A stretch of 64,000 bases of DNA. It comes from Chondrilla cf. caribensis (lineage: Eukaryota; Porifera; Demospongiae; Chondrillida; Chondrillidae). Below, piece by piece: positions 24,862 through 35,100 of this stretch (its first letter is position 1; each line of letters starts with the position of its first letter). The translations under genes were made by a program, and so were the position numbers. The notes under the pieces were generated by a model, which was given only the letters and a program-made list of their open reading frames with translations, had not been told where the DNA came from and searched no databases. The stretch is from contig OZ026562.1 in NCBI GenBank assembly GCA_964020155.1, positions 4,897,580 through 4,961,579 of the forward strand. Direction: 5' to 3'.

Positions 24862-25252
24862 GGCATTACAGTCAAATTAAGTAGAGCAGTGTCGTTAACA
24901 ATACACATGTATTCGCCCGACGAAGACAGTTCTAAGTTCAACGAAAGATTCCCATTACTCTCCATTGCGGTACCACTGTTCACTGTGTTGATCATCCACG
25001 TCCCGTAGGATAGGGTAGCATTGCTGTCGCGACAGGCGCACGTCAGGTTCAACTGTGTCCCTTCGAATACTTCAAGAGGAGAGGCTACCTGAGTACCGTT
25101 TGAGTATTCGATCGCCGGACAGCCTACACACGTGGCAATAGTGAACATGTAACATTGAAGAGATAGACGAGGTTAACCCTACCATCACTCCCGTGGCAGG
25201 CGGGAAGGCCGTAGGCAAGAAACGCACACAGAACAATAGCTCTAGTCAACAT
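16100..25252 (-). CDS. PTP-D: receptor tyrosine phosphatase, Ig + FN3 ectodomain, cytoplasmic Ig-like domain, tandem PTP domains
   Basis: Cell-surface receptor phosphatase. The ATG at 25252 begins a signal peptide ([21 protein letters not shown]). Ectodomain in order: Ig-like exons at ~25135-24858, 24555-24287, 24215-23940 and 23860-23590; FN3-like at 23410-23125, 23060-22800, 22675-22310 (with a furin-type site GRRKRQ) and 22250-21670; then a membrane-proximal domain (SYVAARYI...FNLGDG...[12 protein letters not shown]). The TM helix is at 20825-20725. A Cys-less I-set Ig-like exon follows on the cytoplasmic side (20253-19975). D1 has [23 protein letters not shown] and [12 protein letters not shown], so it should be active. 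D2 has WPEGG in place of WPD and CTNGVSRSG, keeping Cys and Arg. The last exon ends at 16100 (EGYSNFA). Lies head to head with PTP-E, its closest relative here. Confidence 0.9.
16425..16833 (-). other. 409-bp tract identical to PTP-E (36047-36455)
   Basis: Compared base by base: the reverse complement of 16425-16833 equals 36047-36455 without a mismatch. It lies inside one coding exon of the second phosphatase domain. The first bases and last bases of that exon, and all flanking exons, differ between the two genes. Confidence 0.97.
16995..17343. repeat. (CA)n / CACACC low-complexity tract
   Basis: 350 bp of CA repeats interrupted by ACC in a PTP-D intron. Confidence 0.95.
17640..18040 (-). 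repeat. 27-bp minisatellite
   Basis: About 15 copies of gaccagtgggtgtgacatgt plus gcatgaa, with g/a variants, in a PTP-D intron. Open in several frames because the period is a multiple of three. Confidence 0.95.
19975..20253 (-). other. cytoplasmic Ig-like (I-set) exon of PTP-D
   Basis: A 279-nt exon in phase 1-1 encoding about 93 residues with an I-set pattern: [39 protein letters not shown]. The positions normally held by the disulfide cysteines are Tyr (LLYVEV) and Val (SYTVIA). It follows the TM exon (20825-20725) and a basic juxtamembrane exon (CFRRQPSPY...FKKTK) and precedes D1, so it should face the cytosol. Confidence 0.85.
20304..20440 (-). repeat. 24-bp minisatellite
   Basis: Five to six copies of agtatactgaggtatgtgtg plus ctct in the intron upstream of the PTP-D cytoplasmic Ig exon. 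Confidence 0.88.
20560..20712 (-). repeat. ~15-bp degenerate repeat (caacactccacctag)
   Basis: Irregular head-to-tail copies with insertions in the PTP-D intron next to the transmembrane exon. Confidence 0.8.
20932..20993. repeat. (CA)n microsatellite
   Basis: Pure CA run in the PTP-D intron between the TM exon and the membrane-proximal domain. Confidence 0.95.
21919..22133. repeat. (CA)n microsatellite cluster
   Basis: CA runs with CCA, TA and GA interruptions splitting one FN3 domain of PTP-D. Confidence 0.95.
22712..22783. repeat. (CA)n microsatellite
   Basis: CA run in a PTP-D intron. Confidence 0.93.
23404..23560 (-). repeat. short tandem repeats (gaggaccagat; atgacatgacgta)
   Basis: Five copies of an 11-bp unit abut the acceptor of a PTP-D FN3 exon, followed by irregular atgacatgacgta repeats. 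Confidence 0.85.
24719..24859. repeat. (GA)n, telomere-like block and (CA)n
   Basis: (GA)n, then ccctaaccctaagcacacac and ~35 further bases, then (CA)n, in PTP-D intron. The middle block recurs at 19588-19640. Confidence 0.9.
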
Positions 25253-25739
25253 TCGAGCGAGCTCTTCTTTCTCTGTGACTAGAATGATATCGTGCGGTTG
25301 ATTAATTGTGAAAGGAAGTGATGCACGAAGCCATTCTCTCGCACCCAGCATATCCTGTATTCGAGAGAGATTCAGGAAGCCTTTATTAAGGGCTGACCAA
25401 ATTTGCCCACTGAAAATACGTTACTTTATGGCTTCCAATTAGAATATTGCGCAATACCTGTCACCCTGGGCACTACGCTTGGATTCGTTTTGCACAATAC
25501 CGGTAATTGACGATCGCGCACCAACCCCCCCAACCCGACATCTACTGTACTGCTACAGCAGCTGCTTGTACACTGTATAAGTGGACAAATGCGGATGCAT
25601 GCTCCAAAAAGCATTTCTGGATAAGGCAAAATGATTATGAAGTACATTTTGAATATCATGTGAATACTAGTATATCTAGTGCATATGTATACTATATAGT
25701 TTATATAGTGTTTATATATCTAGTGCAGCCATAAGAAGC

Positions 25740-26240
25740 AAGAGAACAAAAAGGATGCTAGTTAAGTTGAGAGGAGGAACAGCACCGTTCCAGATTGAGA
25801 TGGGAAGGTGGCAAGGAGTGGAGGGGGAAAGAAGAATATGCAAAGAATGTGAGAGTGAGGAAATAGAAGATGTCTGCCACTGGCTGCTGCAGTGCCCTAC
25901 CTGGGAACACTTAAGGATACCATTGATTGATAAAGTCGCTGAGAAGGATGGTTTTAGAGGAAAGAGTAACAGAGAGAAGACAGCGTTCATATTATCACAA
26001 GCCTGTTCAAAGAACAATATTTTAACCCATATTAGTGTAATGTGGTCAGTCAGATTTGGTGTGTAACTCATTATTAATTTTCATCATTGTGATGGACCAG
26101 TGTACTAGATACTCCAGAGTTATATAGCTCCGATGATGTGTATTGATGTTACAGTGCTACATAACACCACTGTTATGTCCTAGCACCTTCTGGTGTGGTG
26201 CACTCAAATAATTATTGATTGATTGATTGATATATATAGT
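25740..26240 (+). mobile_element. LINE 3' end fragment between PTP-D and PTP-E
   Basis: An open frame at 25755-26066 encodes the C-terminal tail of a non-LTR retrotransposon: GRWQGVEGERRICKEC, then ...EDVCHWLLQCPTWEHLR, a CCHC-like knuckle (C-x2-C, H, C) typical of LINE ORF2 ends. The region ends in a ttgattgattgattgat tail near 26212-26232, as many LINEs end in short tandem tails. No reverse transcriptase is left, so it is a 5'-truncated relic. It is a different family from the element in NOX5. Confidence 0.75.
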
Positions 26241-27450
26241 TAGTCTAGCGTAGCCGACACATCATCCGACGCCATGTTATTACCTATGGTTGTCTACAAC
26301 AGTCTATATACACGTGAAGTATCATCAGTATGCTCAGATCAGATCGTCATGGAGACCTTGGGATATTATTGGTTATGGCTTGGGTTGTGGATATTATTTC
26401 CATAGTAAACTGGGAGTGTCACCCAATTAGGCATTTGGATGACTTTTTATAACTGTTATTATCTGTTGTTCTTATTAACTGTCTATTATGTATTATATTT
26501 ATCAGAGGAGCACACTTGATAGGAGCACCATTTGTGTAACCCTATCCATATACCTATACATAATATGTATGTATGTATGTATATGTATGTGGATGAAATT
26601 ATACTTCAGTTTTAATTCAATTCAATTCAACTAGCTCTTCAAGGTAACAAGGAAATAATCCAGGAAACAAGGGTATATGCATAAAGGGTGGTAAGCAACA
26701 GGTGTAATTATGCAAGAATTATAAAGGTATTACGTGAAATTGATGAGTGTCATATTATGTATAATTCTGTGACCATAATGTAATAAATTATTTCAAATGC
26801 ATAAATTATAAATATAGACAAACCACAAAGAATGTTACAAAACATGACTACTAAGGGAAAATGAGTAAATCCATACCTTCATGACAGGAGCAATGCAGCC
26901 TTCATAGCAGAAACTAATTGTACAACATTATTCCTTGGTACCCATTACCTCGTTCTGTGTTAGTCCTTGATCCAACTCTTTCCCCGATCCATCCCGTTTC
27001 TTGGCCCTTGGTCGAATTTGCTCCTTGAACCCTTTGTTCCTCGTTCCTTGTTCCTTGACCCCTTTGTTCCTCATTCCTTGATCATCCTTATTCTTCCATC
27101 ACAAATGTACGTGAGAAATTAAATTACCTATGTGTGGATGCATGTTAACATTACTGTGCCCTGGGATTCCAGCCTCATGAAGTGCTACACTGAAACCTAA
27201 TTATTTGGTCACTTGGAAAATGTGTTGGATAAGCCAGGTGATGGACACATTAGGGTGCAGTGAAGGTACATCACAAAGGAGTGTCTGGTGGATGAGACGC
27301 TCGGAAAGACTGCATACCTAAAACTGGTGTTCAATTAATTCAGTCCTGTTGCTTCTAAATACAGTAGATGACGTCATCAATTTGTTATCGGTATGGGGTG
27401 AATGCGTGAAACGACCACACACTCATACGTAGTGCACTGTTCAGTGTAAG
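26241..27450. other. intergenic region upstream of PTP-E
   Basis: AT-rich, with a short atgtatgtatgt run near 26560 and degenerate tccttgttcc-type repeats at about 26960-27090. It contains the PTP-E promoter and, with the LINE relic, the shared 2.2-kb space between the divergent PTP-D and PTP-E. No gene was recognised. Confidence 0.6.
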
Positions 27451-28521
27451 ATGGCTCGCGTCGAGATGAAGGAACGCCACGTTTTGTCCTTCTTTATTTT
27501 ATGCTTCGCTGTGCTTGGTAAGCTGACGAACCTTCAATCAATACTTGATTGTCTACAAATATTACCCCGTATTTCTTTCCAATACAGCAATCACCGGACA
27601 GAAGTGTAATATAGAATTTGAGATCGTAAATAGATCTTCCAACACTGCAAACTTCACACAGCTGTCTCCAATAAACGGTTCTGTTGCTATTGGAAGTGGT
27701 ACCAAAATGACCTGTAGCTGTAAGATGAATAAGAGACTGTCCCGGAAATGGATTTATCCCGATGGGCAGGATGTGCCTAAAAACGACCTAGCCACTGATC
27801 CAGCGTACCGAAAAAACGGTTTCAAAGACAACCTTAATTCTGCTACACTGGTAATCAAAGGCTCCTTCAACTGCAGCCATGCTGGTGTGTACAAGTGTGC
27901 TCTTGGTACGAACTATGGTGAAGCTTTGGTAACTCCAGTTGGTGAGTTAGCCTATACCTGTGCACCCTCCACCACACAGCACCCACCTGTACACCCTCCA
28001 CCACACAGCACCCACCTGTACACCCCCCACCACACAGCACCTACCTGTACACCCTCCACCACACAGCACCCACCTGTACACCCACCACAAAATACCCACC
28101 TGTACACCCTCCACCACACAGCACCCACCTGTACACCCTCCACCATACAGCACCCACCTGTGCACCCCCACCACAAACTACCCACCCATGTACACACTTG
28201 TACCTCTACATCGCACACAGGTGAGGACTGTTCTCCTAAGAATGTGAGCATAACAGCTGTGCCTTCTGGATCCGTTGCCAAGGGAACTGAAATAACATTC
28301 ACCTGTTCAGCTGCCAATCCAACAAGTACATCATTGAGATACAGTTGGTCTGCTAATGGCGAGGAGTTGCTGGGAGAGAATGGGACCTCTGTTGTTGTGC
28401 CAGTCAAAGAGGACACCTCGATTACCTGCACTGTCAGTAACAATGTTGGCAACTCGTCAGCCACCGCAAGCATCACTGTAGCAGGTATGGCCAACATGGC
28501 ACACACCAGCACAGCGACAGG

Positions 28522-28584
<63 letters not shown>

Positions 28585-29108
28585 CACAGCAACAGGTCAC
28601 ACACACCAGCACAGCGACAGGTCACACACACACACCATCACAGCTACACCAGCACATACCAGCACAGCGACAGGTCACCTACACACATCATTACAGCTAC
28701 ACCAGCACACACCAGCACAGTGACAGGTCACATACACACCACTGCAGCTACACCAGCACACACCAGCACAGCGACAGGTCACCCACACACCATTGCAGCT
28801 ACACCAGCACAGTGACAGGTCATACAGACATGTTGTATAGTATTTTCATTTTTGTTGTAACCATTTAGCCTATTGTGTCCACTCAGCTGTGTACATAACC
28901 TGGGGTCTTAGCTAGCTCTGTAGAGTGTGGGAGTTTGGCTGATGATGTCACTGGTGTTGACCACAGTGTGTATTGGGTTGTTGACACTATGGGTTATCTT
29001 GTTACTATGACTACCTGAACTAGTGGTGCTTTGTGTGAGTGTATTAGCACTCTGTGATTGAGTTAATGGGTCTACCTACACAAACTGTACATCCAAGCAC
29101 AATGCTGA

Positions 29109-29166
<58 letters not shown>

Positions 29167-32100
29167 TTACCCAATACTTTATCCTTGAAAATGATTATGG
29201 ATGTGTTCGCACATGGTCTGCCTTCTTTAGATGTGGCGATCTCTACAACTGACACCACACCCTCAGTGGGTGTGTCCTCATTGGATGGCCATACCAGCAC
29301 AACAGCTGTTTCTTCGGTTCTTTCAACATCAAATACACAGGAGTCTCTTACCAAATCAGAAGTTCCACCCACATCAACACCTGAAGCTCCACCCACATCA
29401 ACACCTGAATCTCCGCCCACATCAACACCTGAAGCTCCACCCATATCGACACCTGAATCTCCACCCACATCAACACCTGAAGCTCCACCCACATCAACAC
29501 CTGAAGCTCCACCCACATCAACACCTGAAGCTCCACCCACATCAACACCTGAAGCTCCGCCCCTGTCAACAGGATCCCGGTCCGTGGAAATGACAAGTAT
29601 TGTACACACTTCTACCAGTGTAGCTGATCATGTAGCAACAGCTGATATAGTGACTAATTCATCCACGATTGATCAACCTTTATCCACTGTACCAGTTGTA
29701 GTCATGACAACAGTTTCCATGGAGACTTCATCTAACACATATAGTTCCACAAAAGCAGTCTCAACTGTAGCAATCATGAAAACTGTGGAGCCTAGCGTTG
29801 CCCTGACAACAGTCCCTGGAGATCATTCCACCACAGTCAAACCAACGGTTGTCATGGATACCTCCAGCAAGGTCACACGTATACCTACGGCAACATCATC
29901 TGTTTTAATTGAGACTAGCACTGTATCCATGACAACTGCTATCCCCACCAGCTTAATATCACCCTCTACTTCCTCAGTATCAATCTCCAGCTCATCAACA
30001 TCAGTAACCGACACTTCACCCTCAGTCTTCACCCCCTCACCATCGGTCCCCACCCCCTCACCATCGGTCCCCACCCCCTCGCCATCATCTTCACCTCCAC
30101 CAGTTGTTCAAAAGCCAGACTCATCATTAGTTGGTGACAAAGTGTCCATTAAAGTGACCTGGTCTGTTGTTGAGGGAGCAGAGAACATTGTAGTACAGTA
30201 TACCTGGACCAGCCGGTGGACTGACAGGTCAAGGAGGCAAGAACCCAACTACGAGGAAGTGACCCTCGGCCCCCGGAACACCAGCTACACTGTAGAAGAT
30301 GCAGAGGGATACTCAAGGTACTGCTTCACCATCACTGCCAACTACGCCAATGGTGTCTCCAGCCCAGCTGGGGAGCAGTGTGTGGAAACACCTACCACAA
30401 GTGAGTTGAGCTGGGCTGTGAATGAGTTCAAAGTGATCCCAGTCGGACCTCATTAACACAAATTATCATTTATGATGGGACTTCTGTCAAGCCTTACATT
30501 TCCTACTGCTGTACATACGCTAGATAAGTTGACATGAGAAGTTGGGGGTTGTCCCAGAGGTTGTGTTAGCTGTATTGTGTTCCTCTGTATGTTCTCAGAG
30601 CCTTCAGCTCCAGTCAATGTGGAGTTCACGGACATTGAGTTGACCTCACTTGTTGTGAAGTGGGCGGTGCCAGAGAGGCCAAATGGAGTGATCATGGCGT
30701 TTAAGGTGAGGGTAGTCATGGCAACAGGATGTGCAGTGGAATTATTCACTGCCCCTATTTTCAGGTTTATTACGATTCAAAGGACATTTCAGTGCAGTAT
30801 GATGAGTATGTATTGCTGCGAGGTTTCCCTCTGAGTGGACTGACTGCTGGTACTACTTATATGATCCAAGTCTCTGCTGAGACCTCCCTAGGGGAAGGAG
30901 ATAGGAGCAAGCCCCTCTCTGTCACAACAAGTGAAGAGCCAACTTGTAGGTTAACTTGATTATGATATCACAGTTGCTATGGTAACATTAATTCCTCTTA
31001 ATTACTTAGCTGTGCCCTTTACTTTGATTATCATGGTGGTGGTTGTTGTGGTGATACTAATCCTCATACCACTCATCATCATATCCATCGTAGTGCTGTG
31101 GTGAGTTAGTGTTGAGTGCGTTTATTGCACTGTTTGTGATTGTAGTGGATCCGCTTGGTTGTAGTGTATTGCGTAATCGCAGTAAGCAGTACCAAAGGGA
31201 GGAGACTGTGTTCGGAGTGGATGTGGAAATGAAGGAAATGGAGAAGGACGATAATCATTTTATGAGGAAAACTCCAGAAGGGTTGGATGGTATGTGTGTG
31301 GATGTGGCTGTTCTTCTTGTGCCCTGTGTGTGGGACTGTATTGCGTGATGCTACAGTAGCAGAGTGTGAAGACGCTTCCTGTCCCTTTAGCGCCTGTGAT
31401 TGAGCTGAGCGAGGATGTCATTGAGACATCGGCCGGTGCTGCCACCGTCATCTACGTCAACATCGAAGGGACGCCCACACCTCAGGTTGTGTGGAGCAAG
31501 GATGGAGAGTACATTGATGAGAAGGACTTCAAGATCCTGTCAGAAGGCTCCCTGTACATCCCCATCACCCGCCCTCAGGACAGTGGGACGTTCACTGTTA
31601 CTGCAGCAAACTGCAACGGTCAATCAAGTGTGGAAGTTCAAGTTGAGGTGGCTGTGCAGACAGCTCCATCTCGTGAGTTATGTTTGTACCAACCCCACCA
31701 TACCCAGTGGTACTGTGTGTACTGCATGTACTGTGTGTGGTACATACATGGTGTACATGTAGACTCTCTTCTTCCTGACAGCTGACCCTCGACATCCTCC
31801 AATTAAAGAGGAGAAATTCCCTGAAAGTGTGGCATTGCTTAGAGCCAATGACGAAAGCGGCTTCAATGAGGAATATGATGTAAGCTCCGCCTTCAAAATG
31901 TCTACCTCAAATGGGCATGTTTATATTATAGCATCTTGATTCCTGCTTACTCAGAATGTTGACATGGATGAGTGGAGGCTGACCGCACATGCCTCCAAGG
32001 CCATCATTAACTACTCGAAGAATAGATACATCAACATAGTCCCCTGTGAGTGTGTGTGGGGAGTGGAGGAGTTGGGGAGTGGAGGAGTAGTTGGGGAGTG

Positions 32101-35100
32101 GAGGAGTTGGGGAGTGGAGGAGTTGGGGAGTTGAGGAGTTGGGGGAGTGGAGGAGTTGGGAAGTAGAGGAGTTGGGAGTGGAGGAGTTGGGGAGTAGAGG
32201 AGTTGGGGGAGTGGAGGAGTTGGGGAGTGGAGGAGTTAGGGAGTGGCGGAGTAGTTGGGGAGTGGATGAGTTGGGGAGTGGACGAGTTAGGAGTAGAGGA
32301 GTGGAGGAGTTGGGGGAGTGGAGGAGTTGGGGGAGTGGAGGAGTTGGGGAGTGGCGGAGGAGTTGGGGAGTGGCGGAGTAGTTGGGGAGTGGCGGAGTAG
32401 TTGGGGAGTGGAGGAGTGGAGGAGTTAGGAGTTGGAGAGTGGCGGAGTAGTTGGGGAGTGGAGGAGTTAGGAGTTGGAGAGTGGCGGAGTAGTTGGGGAG
32501 TGGAGGAGTTAGGAGTTGGGGAGTGGTGGAATTACACTGTTCATATCTTTCTTTAGACGACCACTCAAGAGTTGTTTTGGAGCTGCAGGGGGATCTCCCT
32601 GGTACCGACTACATCAATGCTTCTTGGATTGATGTGAGTGGATTGGAGTTATGAGGAATGTTGTACGGGGACCGCTGTGTGCATGTTGTACGAGGACCGC
32701 TGTGTGCATGTTGTACGAGGACCGCTGTGTGCATGTTGTACGGGGACCGCTGTGTGCATGTTGTACAGGGATCGCTGTGTGCATGTTGTACGAGGACCGC
32801 TGTGTGCATGTTGTACGGGGACCGCTGTGTGCATGTTGTACGAGGACCGCTGTGTGCATGTTGTACGAGGACCGCTGTGTGCATGTTGTACGAGGACCGC
32901 TGTGTGCATGTTGTACGAGGACCGCTGTGTGCATGTTGTACGAGGACCGCTGTGTGCATGTTGTACAGGGATCGCTGTGTGCATGTTGTACGAGGACCGC
33001 TGTGTGCATGTTGTACGGGGATCGCTGTGTGCATGTTGTACGGGGACCGCTGTGTGCATGTTGTACGGGGATCGCTGTGTGCATGTTGTACAGACTGCTG
33101 TGTGCATGTTGTACGGGGATCTCTGTGTGCATGTTGTACGGGGACCGCTGTGTGCATGTTGTACAGACTGCTGTGTGCATGTTGTACGGGGATCTCTGTG
33201 TGCATGTTGTACGGGGATCGCTGTATGCATGTTGTACAGGGAGTGCTGTGGTATAATCAGGCCCTCCTCCACTCTCAACCTCTCTCTTGGTTGGGCAACA
33301 AACCGCTCACTTGGCTGGTCTTCCACTGTTGCAGGGCTACAAGCAGAAACGCGCATACATTGCTTGTCAGGGGCCACTGCCTAGTTACATCGAGGACTTC
33401 TGGAGAATGATATGGCAGTATCAGATACAGACTGTTGTCATGGTAACCAATTTAATGGAAGGCCAGAAGGTGAACATTGCATTTTTTACTCGTGTACTAA
33501 TGTGTGTTGTTATTTACTATGTCTGTATTAATATGTATTATTGCATGTAGTACGTGCCCAGCACTAACATGTACTAATGTGTGTAATGTTTATATCCAGA
33601 TCAAGTGCCACAGATACTGGCCCGAAAGTGGCACGATGACCTTTGGAATCTTCACTGTCACCCTGAAGAAAGAGGAGAAGTTAGCAGAGTACACTGTGCG
33701 GGAGCTCATGGTGGATGTCCCTCGCTCCAAGGAATCTCTCATGGTCAAGCAGTTCCACTTCACAGCTTGGCCGGACCATGGGGTCCCTTTATATGGCACT
33801 GGACTCCTCTCCTTCCGTAACCGTGTCAACCAGCACCAAGAGAACAACCCTCATCTGCCAATTGTCGTTCACTGCAGTGCGGGGGTGGGTAGGACGGGGA
33901 CCTATATCTCCATAGATATGATGCTGAAGAAGAAGGAGCAAGAAGGCATTCTCGATGTGTTTGATACTGTTCGCAGACTACGCTGGCAAAGGAGATATAT
34001 GGTGCAGACTGTGGTAAGGAACTATAGCCTCGTGACTCTTGTGTTGGAGTCTATTTGTTGTGATTTCACCAATTGTGTTGTAGTTGTAGTCAGTTGTGTT
34101 GTAGTTGTTGTCAATTGTGTTGTAGTTGTTGTCAATTGTGTTGTAATGGTCCTCAAAAGTGTTATAATGGTTGTCACTGCTGCCATCCCCTATAGTCCCA
34201 GTATGTATTTGTGTACAATTCACTCTTGGAAGCTGTGATGTGTGGAGAAACGTGTGTTTCTGTGCAAAACTTCCGACAAAGGTTAGAAGATTTGTCCCAA
34301 CGAACTGACAATGGCAATCAATCGAGATGTGAAGAGGAGTTTGATAAACTCGGAGTGACAAGTCCATTGGCCAAAGACTTTGAATGCCAAGAAGCTGTCA
34401 AGAATGAATCCAAGAACAGAGACAATGCTTATCTCCCTCGTGAGTGGTCGCAAAATGGAGTCTTGTTCTTGTGAACTCATTCACTCTTTTTCTTTTAGCT
34501 GATGAGAGTCGTGTTGTGCTCATAGAACCAGAGGAGGAAGGACGGTCCGACTACATCAACGCCTCATATCTGGATGTGAGTACTTGGTCATAGCGTGTCT
34601 GTACCAGAAGTGGTGATGGCTGGTCTGTACCAGAAGTGGTGATGGCTGGTCTGTACCAGAAGTGGTGATGGCTGGTCTGTACCAGAAGTGGTGATGGCTG
34701 GTCTGTACCAGAAGTGGTGATGGCTGGTCTGTACCAGAAGTGGTGATGAGTGGTCTGTACTAGACGTAGTGATGGCTGGTCTGTATTAGAAGTGGTGATG
34801 GCTGGTCTGTACTAGAAGTGGTGATGGCTGGTCTGTACTAGAAGTGGTGATGGCTGGTCTGTACCAGAAGTGGTGATGGCTGGTCTGTACTAGAAGTGGT
34901 GATGGCTGGTCTGTACTAGACGTGGTGATGGCTGGTCTGTACCAGAAGTAGTGATGGCTGGTCTGTACTAGAAGTGGTGATGTCTGGTCTGTACTAGAAG
35001 TGGTGATGGCTGGTCTGTACTAGAAATAGTGATGTCTGGTCTGTACTAGACGTGGTGATGGCTGGTCTGTACCAGAAGTGGTGATGGCTGGTCTGTACTA

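Noticed and set aside
27947..28174. Minus-strand Gly/Cys/Val-rich frame
   Set aside because: Reverse of the 29-bp minisatellite in a PTP-E intron.
29109..29609. Minus-strand frame rich in GASGVDVG
   Set aside because: Reverse complement of the coding mucin-like repeat of PTP-E, which is supported by domain order on the + strand.
32638..33410. Several 190-250-residue open frames with Cys/His-rich repeats
   Set aside because: All arise from the 25-bp minisatellite in a PTP-E intron; all six frames are open at once.
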